The notes under the pieces were generated by a model, which saw nothing but the letters and a program-made list of their open reading frames with translations, searched no databases and was not told the DNA's origin. The position numbers were made by a program, and so were the translations under genes. From assembly GCA_016283195.1 (NCBI GenBank), contig JAEEML010000105.1:1-9306 (forward strand): DNA of 9,306 bases, written 5' to 3'. How positions within the stretch are numbered: the stretch's first letter is position 1; every line of letters begins with the position of its first letter. Shown here piece by piece: positions 1 through 5,664 of this stretch. The DNA is from Deltaproteobacteria bacterium. GTDB lineage: Bacteria > JAEEML01.

Positions 1-93
1 AGAACTAGCCGCAGCCGCTCCATCTTCTTGAGCGAAAGACCTGGAGGAGACACATAAGAGCACTGCACACACTAACAAAGCTATCTTTTTCAT
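1..93 (-). CDS. Exported protein, N-terminal part only (runs off left edge)
   Basis: Only the first 31 codons are in the window. They encode a classical Sec signal peptide: MKK, a hydrophobic core (IALLVCAVLLCV), then a signal-peptidase I site SFA|QE, followed by an Ala/Ser-rich stretch. The ATG at 93 is preceded by AAAGGAG (102-108 on the complement), 7-8 nt away, which fixes the start. The signal peptide and first mature residues (AQE..., then an acidic and Ala-rich linker) resemble those of the exported protein encoded at 4748-5473, so a similar envelope protein is plausible, but the mature domain is not visible. The upstream region carries a strong sigma-54 promoter, so expression is probably activator-dependent. 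Confidence 0.85.
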   Translation of the reverse strand, partial: MKKIALLVCAVLLCVSSRSFAQEDGAAAASS

Positions 94-182
94 AACGCTA
101 CTCCTTTCAAAAGCTTAACAGCGTTAATAAATTTGCGCATCCGTAGCTTTTTTTTTAAGCCCCGAGGCACAACAAAAAGCCT

Positions 183-199
183 TGCAAAAAGCATGCCAG
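183..199 (-). promoter_or_regulatory. Sigma-54 (RpoN) -24/-12 promoter
   Basis: Read on the minus strand the sequence is CTGGCATGCTTTTTGCA. It matches the consensus YTGGCAYG-N4-TTGCW at every defined position, with the invariant GG (196-197) and GC (184-185) separated by 10 nt. Transcription would start near position 172, leaving a leader of about 80 nt before the ATG at 93. The orientation fits the truncated exported-protein gene. Confidence rests on the perfect match and the flanking enhancer-like elements; it is not experimentally shown. Confidence 0.75.
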
Positions 200-226
200 T
201 TTATTGCAATAGATAATTTAGTGTTA

Positions 227-239
227 TTTCAATAGGTTA
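227..239 (+). promoter_or_regulatory. IHF-like site between sigma-54 promoter and upstream inverted repeat
   Basis: TTTCAATAGGTTA matches the IHF consensus WATCAANNNNTTR at all but one defined position. It lies in an AT-rich stretch between the -24 element (197) and the inverted repeat at 292-309, which is where a DNA-bending site is expected in an enhancer-dependent promoter. The motif is short and the region AT-rich, so a chance match is quite possible. Confidence 0.3.
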
Positions 240-291
240 TTGCGTGATGCTCAGAATGTTATTTATTTTTTTAGCTATGGCTGGCAGAAAC

Positions 292-309
292 TATGACAAT
301 AATGTCATA
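292..309. promoter_or_regulatory. Perfect inverted repeat, candidate activator (enhancer) binding site
   Basis: TATGACAATAATGTCATA consists of two perfect 7-nt arms, TATGACA and TGTCATA, around a 4-nt spacer. Its centre lies about 110 bp upstream of the sigma-54 promoter at 183-199, a typical distance for the dimer site of a bacterial enhancer-binding protein. The role as activator site is inferred from position and symmetry; the regulator itself is not in the window. Confidence 0.45.
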
Positions 310-348
310 AAAAATGGTTTTATGGCTGAAAAAAATATTTGTTATTTT

Positions 349-655
349 TCACCCCATGTATGATTCGTCCTGCCGGGTGCGGCTTAAGGCCCAATCGAAA
401 TTGCCGCTCGTTACCACCGTGCCGCAGTATTCATACTTACCGGCCTGATTAAGCTTAATCTCCGCACCGCAATTCGGGCATTCATGCGAATTATAAGCCT
501 TTTCGCTAAAATCGCGGCTTCTGATAAAAGTCCAATATTCGGTAAAGCTGCGCGCCTTAAATCTATCGCCGGAGGTAACCTTACCGCCAAACATAATCAA
601 GCATGGACCAGGTATTTAGGCGGAATTTAGGGAATTTACGAAAATTTTTAGCCAT
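349..655 (-). pseudogene. Decayed C-terminal remnant of a Tim44-like zinc-ribbon protein
   Basis: The 83-codon reading frame from the TTG at 600 to 349 ends with a segment typical of the C terminus of bacterial Tim44-like proteins that carry a zinc ribbon: SFTEYWTFIRSR, then CPNCGAEIKLNQAGKYEYCG, then a VTSGxFDW motif. The zinc ribbon is damaged: C41, C44 and C59 are present, but the residue expected to be the third Cys is Tyr56. No proper start is visible and most of the Tim44 domain is missing. A second short frame (ATG 655 to stop at 581) ends in LDYV, which could continue into the FGGKVTSGDRF of the main frame after a +1 shift near 583-600. This is best read as a truncated, frameshifted relic. 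The family call for the C-terminal part is fairly firm; the identity of the upstream 24-codon piece is weak. Confidence 0.55.
611..639. repeat. Short imperfect 9-bp direct repeats inside the relic
   Basis: GGTATTTAG (611-619), GGAATTTAG (622-630) and GGAATTTAC (631-639) are near-identical 9-mers, the last two directly adjacent. Such short repeats can promote slippage or small deletions, which fits their place in a frameshifted gene relic. They have no evident function of their own. Confidence 0.4.
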
Positions 656-657
656 AT

Positions 658-762
658 TTAACCTTTGGGTAAAAAAAGCCACTCCACGCCCCAAATCACC
701 CCCACACCCAGAGCGAGGCTAAGTAAAACATAGAGGAGCGCCACCACTAAAAAATTCAGCAT
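658..762 (-). CDS. Possible 34-residue single-span membrane peptide
   Basis: ATG at 762 to TAA at 658 gives 34 codons. Residues 3-30 are almost entirely hydrophobic (FLVVALLYVLLSLALGVGV, then IWGVEWLFL), and the peptide ends PKG. It could be a small inner-membrane protein, or the surviving N-terminal anchor of the decayed Tim44-like gene just downstream, since those proteins often have an N-terminal hydrophobic segment. There is no convincing ribosome binding site upstream (only an A-rich AAGAAATGTGACAAA). It ends 3 nt before the next ATG at 655. Not recognised as a known small protein. Confidence 0.3.
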   Translation of the reverse strand: MLNFLVVALLYVLLSLALGVGVIWGVEWLFLPKG

Positions 763-798
763 TTTGTCACATTTCTTTTTAAATTCATGATGGTTATC

Positions 799-1551
799 TT
801 ATTTTTTAAACACATAATAATTTTGGTATGGCAAAAGTTCATCCAGGCGCTTTTCCAGCCTTAGGCCGGAACTTTGGGCAATTTCTATTAACTTTTCCGG
901 CGCCATTTTGACACTCTCCGGCGGGCCGCTGGGCAAGTCGCCCGGCTTAAACTCAATTATGTGCATTTGCGCGCCGGGTGGGAGCTGGGCGGTGATGCCG
1001 GTTAGCCAGTCTTTAGGGCTTTTTACATGGTGCAGAACATCGCAAATAAAGACAATATCTATATCCTCCGGCAGCTTGGGCTTTTCGGGGTCAATGAGCA
1101 ATACTTCAATATTTTTGGCTCCTTGCGTCATGGCTTTGTGGTGAATATGGCGCACCATTTCCGGCTCCACATCGGCGGCAAAGAGGCGCCCCAGCGGCAG
1201 CTTTTCGGCAATGGGGAAAGAAAAATAGCCGGAGCCGGCCCCCAAATCAAGCACCCGCTCATGGCCCTTTAGCTGCAGGGCGGCCACCACTTCTTGCGGC
1301 TTTTGCCAAGCTTTGCGGCTCTCTTGATCAAGAAAGTTGATATAAGCCTCCATCTGCTCAAAGGGCTTTAATTTACTGGGGTCGATGCCCTGTTTGCGCA
1401 GGGGGCAATCAATGGGCGGATGAGCCGGATCGTGCTTCATAATAGCGGGCTTAGCTGTAGCCGCTTGCCTATCGGCCTCACTTTCACTATTTTTGGTAGA
1501 GTTGCAGGCGCTAAGCATGGCCACACACATGAGTAAACATATTAATTTCAT
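799..1551 (-). CDS. Lipoprotein with class I SAM-dependent methyltransferase domain
   Basis: This is a 250-residue protein. The N terminus is a lipoprotein signal peptide with lipobox LSAC (Cys16 would be lipidated), followed by a Ser/Glu/Ala-rich linker to about residue 40. Residues about 62-95 contain a conserved-looking lead-in with AWQKPQEVV. The Rossmann fold then shows motif I VLDLGAGSGYFS (100-111), an acidic residue closing beta-2 (Asp127 in AADVEP), DVLHHV (171-176) and a C-terminal EFKPGDLPSGPP ... LPYQNYYVF block. This matches the family of predicted methyltransferases that often carry export signals. The substrate is unknown, and the product would sit outside the cytoplasm, where SAM is not expected to be abundant. 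The start is supported by AAGAAGGAA about 10 nt upstream of the ATG at 1551. It appears monocistronic, or follows a doubtful 70-codon ORF. Confidence 0.85.
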   Translation of the reverse strand: MKLICLLMCVAMLSACNSTKNSESEADRQAATAKPAIMKHDPAHPPIDCPLRKQGIDPSKLKPFEQMEAYINFLDQESRKAWQKPQEVVAALQLKGHERVLDLGAGSGYFSFPIAEKLPLGRLFAADVEPEMVRHIHHKAMTQGAKNIEVLLIDPEKPKLPEDIDIVFICDVLHHVKSPKDWLTGITAQLPPGAQMHIIEFKPGDLPSGPPESVKMAPEKLIEIAQSSGLRLEKRLDELLPYQNYYVFKK

Positions 1552-1581
1552 TAAGCTTTATTCCTTCTTATAATTTCCAGT

Positions 1582-1794
1582 TTAGCCAACATCATGTAGG
1601 CTCCGGGCTTTACTTTTATAGCAAAAACTGGGAGGCGGCAAAAGGGAAAAGCGCTGGCGAATTTCTCTTAAAATACTGGCATATTCTCTTTTCGCGAGAC
1701 AAAATATGTGGTTTCCACAAGTTTTACACATAAGCATCCTTGCCACCTTCAATATTTGGCTTATCCTGCCTAGCAGCTTAAGCCGAAAATCCAT
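1582..1794 (-). CDS. Doubtful 70-residue Cys-containing ORF in a long gap
   Basis: The only open frame of note between 1552 and 1907 runs from ATG 1794 to 1582. It encodes a basic peptide with Cys23, Cys26, Cys32 and Cys58 (MCKTCGNHIFC around 22-32), which loosely recalls a metal-binding knuckle but matches no family I know. A weak AAAGG lies 10 nt upstream of the ATG. It is co-directional with the methyltransferase lipoprotein and ends 30 nt before that gene's start, overlapping nothing. Composition is unremarkable and the C-terminal half looks like non-coding sequence. Otherwise the stretch 1552-1907 holds only the small inverted repeat at 1842-1856. Probably not a real gene. Confidence 0.2.
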   Translation of the reverse strand: MDFRLKLLGRISQILKVARMLMCKTCGNHIFCLAKREYASILREIRQRFSLLPPPSFCYKSKARSLHDVG

Positions 1795-1841
1795 TGAATG
1801 AGAGCCTTTAATACCATATAATAATCGCCTAAATAGCTAAG

Positions 1842-1856
1842 CATCCACTATGGATG
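1842..1856. repeat. Small inverted repeat upstream of the 1908 gene
   Basis: CATCCACTATGGATG has perfect 6-nt arms (CATCCA/TGGATG) around CTA. It lies about 50 bp upstream of the ATG at 1908, just before a possible -10 hexamer TATATT (1877-1882); no good -35 accompanies it. It could be an operator for the hypothetical gene. It is short enough to occur by chance. Confidence 0.25.
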
Positions 1857-1907
1857 TTTATGCCAAAGCGCTATTTTATATTGATGCGCGGGTAAGGAAA
1901 AATTTCT

Positions 1908-2246
1908 ATGGCAACTGAAATACGCATAGAGACAAAAGAAGATTCGATATATTTAGAGGATCAAAACATTCAGGCCCTAGCCAGTGGCCAGGAATATCTA
2001 TTTGCTCTGTCGGCAGTAAAAAAAATTGTTTTAATCACCACAGATTTAGGCCCTTTTTTGGATGATATGTGTTTGGCCGTTGATGTGGGGAATGATACGG
2101 TTATTTTTATAATGTCTCAGCATGAATGCTTTAAACCTTTTTTGTTTGACCAAATTGGGGAAGCGTTACCTATTGATTATGATCAAGTAATTGCTGCCGG
2201 AACCTCAATTGAAGACAATGTTTTTGAAATATATAATAGGCCTTAA
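1908..2246 (+). CDS. Hypothetical small soluble acidic protein
   Basis: This is a 112-residue protein with no signal peptide or membrane segment. The N-terminal part (residues 1-25) alternates charged and hydrophobic residues as in beta strands. It is followed by KKIVLITTDLGPFLDDMCLAV and TVIFIMSQHECF, then PIDYDQVIAAGTSIEDNVFEIY near the C terminus. The overall look is a compact alpha/beta cytoplasmic domain. I do not recognise the family; small single-domain proteins of this kind include immunity proteins and accessory subunits, but no toxin or enzyme partner is adjacent. The start is supported by AAGGA (1894-1898), 9 nt before the ATG. It converges with the membrane-protein gene that ends at 2298, with no visible terminator between them. 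Confidence 0.75.
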   Translation: MATEIRIETKEDSIYLEDQNIQALASGQEYLFALSAVKKIVLITTDLGPFLDDMCLAVDVGNDTVIFIMSQHECFKPFLFDQIGEALPIDYDQVIAAGTSIEDNVFEIYNRP

Positions 2247-2297
2247 CAAAGATAAAGAAGAGATGATGAGAATCCAGCGCGGAAAACGGGCGGCAGT

Positions 2298-3104
2298 TTA
2301 GAAGACTAGCGCCACTCCGCCGCTAGCGCCGTCCATTTGGCCTCTTCTGTTAATAAGCGGCGCGGCAGTGGGCAGAATCTTTACCCGTTCTTTTTGGGCA
2401 ACTTGGCTATTTTGTTCTTTTTTTTGCATATAACTAGCCATTTTATAAGTGATAATACCCTTTATGCCAAAAAAGACTAAAGCTGTGGCCCCAAAAGCAC
2501 TGATAAAAATAGGTATGGTGTCAATCATATTGGTATTGGGAATAATGCGCTTATTGACACCAAGCGGCGCAGTGAGCCAAATAAAGCCGTAGGAAGCAAA
2601 GGTAAAAATATAAAAAGCCCAGCCCAAAACATCAATAGCCAGATGATATTTATAACTTGGCCAAACAGCTGATGTTTTCACCAAATACGAAGAAAAGGGA
2701 GCAATAAAAGCTGTTTGCAAAAAGTTTAAGCCATCGAGCAGTAAGGCGAAGGTCAAAAGAGCTCCATCATTATGATTGCAGCACTCAAGAAAGCAAACGC
2801 CTCCACGACAGGTGTAGGTTTTTTGTTTCTGGTGATAGCGCATAGTGTAATACATGGCTGCCGAGGCACTGCCCATGGCGATACTGCTGGCGGCAGCACT
2901 AAAAGCCAGAATAGCCGCCGTCAGCGGGCGGGCGCTGTCAAAAGCAATGGCATAAAGGGATTCATCTGGCGGGAGCATATAAGACGGGCGCGTTAAAAAA
3001 GAGGAGCTCTCAGCCTCTTTGACTTTTGGGGCAGCATAAAGCGGGCCGGCAAAAAAAGAAAGAGTTAAAAGATAGGCGATAATTCTTAAACATCTCGTAT
3101 TCAC
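2298..3104 (-). CDS. Signal-peptide-bearing multi-pass membrane protein of unknown function
   Basis: This is a 268-residue protein. Residues 1-25 form a Sec signal peptide ending LYA|AP. Four further hydrophobic spans follow at about 61-85, 115-140, 153-178 and 196-220. The loop between the first two has a Cys cluster (C99, C104, C108, C109) with neighbouring His, which could form disulfides if extracytoplasmic or bind a metal. The tail (221-268) is basic and Gln/Lys-rich. The start codon is GTG at 3104, fixed by GGAGG (3114-3118) 9 nt upstream. A strong sigma-70-type promoter precedes it. I do not recognise a family; the combination of cleavable signal plus four helices is seen in lineage-specific envelope proteins. 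Confidence 0.8.
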   Translation of the reverse strand: MNTRCLRIIAYLLTLSFFAGPLYAAPKVKEAESSSFLTRPSYMLPPDESLYAIAFDSARPLTAAILAFSAAASSIAMGSASAAMYYTMRYHQKQKTYTCRGGVCFLECCNHNDGALLTFALLLDGLNFLQTAFIAPFSSYLVKTSAVWPSYKYHLAIDVLGWAFYIFTFASYGFIWLTAPLGVNKRIIPNTNMIDTIPIFISAFGATALVFFGIKGIITYKMASYMQKKEQNSQVAQKERVKILPTAAPLINRRGQMDGASGGVALVF

Positions 3105-3133
3105 AAGAAAATACCTCCATAAAAAACGGAATT

Positions 3134-3163
3134 ATTTTAGCAGAATATGAAAATTAAAGTCAA
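3134..3163 (-). promoter_or_regulatory. Sigma-70-type promoter for the 2298-3104 gene
   Basis: On the minus strand, TTGACT (3163-3158, 5/6 to the -35 consensus) is followed by an 18-nt spacer and TAAAAT (3139-3134, 5/6), preceded by TG as TGCTAAAAT (extended -10). It lies about 30 bp upstream of the GTG start, just before the GGAGG ribosome site. Confidence 0.65.
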
Positions 3164-3197
3164 CGGACGGATCAGGGTAAATGTGGGCCTAATTCTC

Positions 3198-3318
3198 AAA
3201 ATTGCCTATGATTTGTGACAAAAAACAACCAAAATTGCCTATAGTTTGTGACATAGTCTACCAAAATTGCCTATGTTCTATGACAAGTTTTTGTTGAAAT
3301 TGCCTATGTTATGTGACA
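3198..3318 (+). repeat. Array of four 23-bp direct repeats, ~33-bp period, before ATPase gene
   Basis: Copies lie at 3198-3220, 3231-3253, 3263-3285 and 3296-3318. Each begins AAAATTGCCTAT (GAAATTGCCTAT in the fourth) and ends with a variable TTTGTGACA-like block: ATTTGTGACA, GTTTGTGACA, TTCTATGACA and TTATGTGACA. Start-to-start distances are 33, 32 and 33 bp, close to three helical turns, so all copies face the same side of the DNA. The unrelated 10-bp spacers show that the repeats themselves are what is conserved. The array ends 56 bp before the ATPase ATG at 3375. An operator or protein-recognition role is inferred. Confidence 0.85.
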
Positions 3319-3374
3319 AATTCATTAAGGTTATGTGGCGTAAAGCCTAATAAACTCCAAACCAGGAGAGCAAA

Positions 3375-4718
3375 ATGGCATTTTATCGGCAAATATTAGA
3401 GGGGCTTCATAGCTGGAAAAAAAATGAGCTACATAAACCATTAATCATTCGCGGCGCCCGTCAGGTTGGTAAAACCACTATCATTAAAGATTTTGGTCAA
3501 ACTTTTGATACCTTTATCATGCTCAATCTGGAGCGTCCACAGGATCGCCGCCTCTTTGAAAGCGAGCTCCCGCCGTCTCAGCTCTTGCAGAGAATCTGTT
3601 TGGAAAAGCATATTCGCCAACAGGGGAAAACGCTCTTATTTCTTGATGAAATCCAGAATTCACCGGCAGCGGTAGCCATGCTGCGCTATTTTTATGAAGA
3701 TTTGCCGGAATTATATGTCATCGGTGCCGGATCATTACTGGAAATTATGATGGATGTGCACAAAATCAGCTTTCCGGTAGGACGCGTTGAGTATTTGTAC
3801 CTATACCCCATGACCTTTAGTGAATTTTTGCTGGCCATGAAAGAAGAGGAGGCTTTAGCCCTGCTCAATGAAACGCCAGTTCCTGAATGGGCGCTTTCCA
3901 CATTATATCAGTTATTTAGAGAATATACCATGGTGGGCGGTATGCCGGAGGCGGTGGCTAATTATATAAAACGACGCTCTATTTTGGACTGCCAGCCAGT
4001 ATATAGGAATCTATATATTTCCTACACCGATGATGTGGCCAAATATGCCAACAACAGCCAGCAGGAACAGATTTTGCGCCTTTATATAGAAGCGGCACCG
4101 CTGGAAAGCGGTAAGCGCATCACTTTTGAAAAATTTGGCGGCACCAATTATAAATCGCGTGAATCAGCTGAAGCGCTGCGTATACTGGAACGAGCTATGT
4201 TAATTTATTTGCGTTATCCGGTAGCCGCCACCGCTTTGCCGCTCCAGCCCAGTTTAAAGCATAAACCCCGCTTACAATTTTTAGATATTGGCCTCATTAA
4301 TTATAAAGCCGATATACAGAGTGTTTATCTAACGGAGATTACTCTAGACGCCATGTATAACGGTATGCTGGCCGAGCAAATTGTTGGCCAAGAACTTTTG
4401 GCCGCTAATTGTTATGAACTCAAAAAACCGCTTTTTTGGGTGCGTGAAGCGGCCGGCTCCAATGCCGAAGTGGATTTTCTTATGTCATATCAAGGAAATC
4501 CCTTGCCCATAGAAGTTAAAGCAGGCAAAACCGGCACCCTGCGTTCTCTTCATTCGTTTATTCATCTTTCCGGAGCGAGTTACGCTGTGCGCTTTTACGG
4601 CGGTCCCATCAGTGTGGAAACAGTCAAAATCACCACCGGCGAAACTTACCGTCTGATAAACCTGCCTTGGTTTTTGGCGGCTAAGGTTAGTCAATATGTG
4701 GCCTTTTTAGAAAATTAG
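3375..4718 (+). CDS. AAA ATPase with DUF4143 (PD-(D/E)XK-like) C-terminal domain
   Basis: This 447-residue protein is the usual length for the COG1373-type ATPase family. The N-terminal AAA domain has Walker A GARQVGKTT (27-35), Walker B LLFLDEIQ (87-94, with Asp91 and Glu92) and a sensor-like GAGSLLE (117-123). Family-typical VGGMPEAV (187-194) and YTDDVAKY (217-224) follow, then the DUF4143 region with NAEVDFL (363-369) and PIEVKAG (378-384), which together form the D...EXK signature of a PD-(D/E)XK nuclease-like fold. The cellular role of this family is not established. It is a stand-alone gene: start at ATG 3375 with AGGAG (3364-3368) 6 nt upstream, preceded by the four-copy repeat array. 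It is distinct from, but the same family as, the ATPase at 6349-7707. All key residues are intact, so it is probably functional. Confidence 0.93.
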   Translation: MAFYRQILEGLHSWKKNELHKPLIIRGARQVGKTTIIKDFGQTFDTFIMLNLERPQDRRLFESELPPSQLLQRICLEKHIRQQGKTLLFLDEIQNSPAAVAMLRYFYEDLPELYVIGAGSLLEIMMDVHKISFPVGRVEYLYLYPMTFSEFLLAMKEEEALALLNETPVPEWALSTLYQLFREYTMVGGMPEAVANYIKRRSILDCQPVYRNLYISYTDDVAKYANNSQQEQILRLYIEAAPLESGKRITFEKFGGTNYKSRESAEALRILERAMLIYLRYPVAATALPLQPSLKHKPRLQFLDIGLINYKADIQSVYLTEITLDAMYNGMLAEQIVGQELLAANCYELKKPLFWVREAAGSNAEVDFLMSYQGNPLPIEVKAGKTGTLRSLHSFIHLSGASYAVRFYGGPISVETVKITTGETYRLINLPWFLAAKVSQYVAFLEN

Positions 4719-4747
4719 GCGCCTAGGGCAGCGGCCAAGCGACCAGG

Positions 4748-5473
4748 TCACCCATTCTTTTTGGGCTTAAACTGAAAATAGAAACCGAAATGGAGCGCGA
4801 CATAGCCCTGCGGCAAAGCCGGCCAGGGGGTTAAACTGCTGCATGCTCCGCTCGTAGAATTCTGACAATTTTTCTCATGGTAATCATCCGGCATATAGGC
4901 ACTGGAAAAAGCTTCTACTAAGCCCAAATCAAGGCCGATGAAGCCTCGCTTGCTTTTGCCAACATGTAAGTCCAAAGATACTCCGGCTCTAATATCAAAG
5001 TACGCAAAGCCGACAGGCCAGAGGCCAAGAAGAAGGCCGTTAAAGCCGACACCAAGTCCGACAAATGGCGAAAAGACAAAGCGCTTATTAATTATATGAA
5101 ACTTAACAATAGCGTCGACATCCCATGATATGCCCGCGGGAAAAAGGCTATAACCTGCCCCTATACCCCCGGTTACCTGGCCGTATAGACCAAGAGCAAA
5201 GTGTTCACTTTTTTTGTTTTTAAACTTATACCCAACATTAAGACCTAACATACCGGCTTGAACCGGCACATAGCCGGCAAAAAATTCCATGCGGATGCCG
5301 TGGCCGGCAAAAGGTGTCTTACTGGTGGTGCTGAGCGTTTGATTATCCGCTACTTGCGTACTTTCATTCTCCATAGCCGCTGCGCCGCTATCATCGGCGG
5401 ATGTAGATTCTTGAGCGTAGGCCGCGGAGGAGAAAAGGACAAGAGCACTAAAGATTAACAGGAGACGCTTCAT
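4748..5473 (-). CDS. Probable outer-membrane beta-barrel protein
   Basis: This is a 241-residue protein. The signal peptide is residues 1-20 (cleavage AYA|QE), followed by a low-complexity Ser/Thr/Asp/Ala linker to about residue 52. The rest is rich in Gly and aromatic residues in alternating patterns typical of amphipathic beta strands (for example IRMEFFAGYVPV, FALGLYGQVTGG, VFSPFVGLGVGF, FIGLDLGL), ending FGFYFQFKPKKNG. Cys203 and Cys211 in the last long loop may form a disulfide. No specific family is recognised. The ATG at 5473 has AAGGAA (5481-5486) 7 nt upstream. It is transcribed divergently from the exported protein gene at 5665 and converges with the ATPase gene at 4718. The signal peptide and linker resemble the truncated gene at 1-93. 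Confidence 0.8.
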   Translation of the reverse strand: MKRLLLIFSALVLFSSAAYAQESTSADDSGAAAMENESTQVADNQTLSTTSKTPFAGHGIRMEFFAGYVPVQAGMLGLNVGYKFKNKKSEHFALGLYGQVTGGIGAGYSLFPAGISWDVDAIVKFHIINKRFVFSPFVGLGVGFNGLLLGLWPVGFAYFDIRAGVSLDLHVGKSKRGFIGLDLGLVEAFSSAYMPDDYHEKNCQNSTSGACSSLTPWPALPQGYVALHFGFYFQFKPKKNG

Positions 5474-5512
5474 AATTAACTTCCTTTCCGGTAGAAAATT
5501 TACCTTATTTAT

Positions 5513-5541
5513 CTTATATTTATTATGAAAGTTCTAAGCAA
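5513..5541 (-). promoter_or_regulatory. Candidate sigma-70-type promoter for the 4748-5473 gene
   Basis: On the minus strand, TTGCTT (5541-5536; TTG conserved) is followed by a 17-nt spacer and TATAAG (5518-5513; 5/6). It lies about 40 bp upstream of the ATG at 5473. The -35 element is weak and the region AT-rich. Confidence 0.35.
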
Positions 5542-5664
5542 CCTCCATTCTGGGGTTATCCGAAGACTTTTTATATGAAATCATTTTTACACCTCTCTTA
5601 GCAGACGCTCTCTTCCAAAGTTCCCCTTATTCCTGCTATACAGGCGTTGCGATAGGAGGCTCTA

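Noticed and set aside
203-210. ATTGCAAT palindrome in the sigma-54 promoter region
   Set aside because: It is only 8 nt in AT-rich DNA and lies next to the -24 element rather than at an activator distance; it adds nothing beyond the stronger inverted repeat at 292-309.
908-1272. Plus-strand open frames of about 80 codons inside the methyltransferase gene
   Set aside because: They lie antisense to a well-supported gene, show no recognisable domain and have no ribosome site, so they are frame shadows.
3198-3318. Repeats considered as a CRISPR array
   Set aside because: Repeats of 23 bp with only ~10-bp spacers, degenerate copies and no cas genes do not fit a CRISPR array.
4716-4725. Perfect palindrome TAGGCGCCTA overlapping the stop codon of the first ATPase, considered as a terminator
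   Set aside because: It has no loop and no following T-run on either strand, so it does not look like an intrinsic terminator; short GC palindromes arise by chance.
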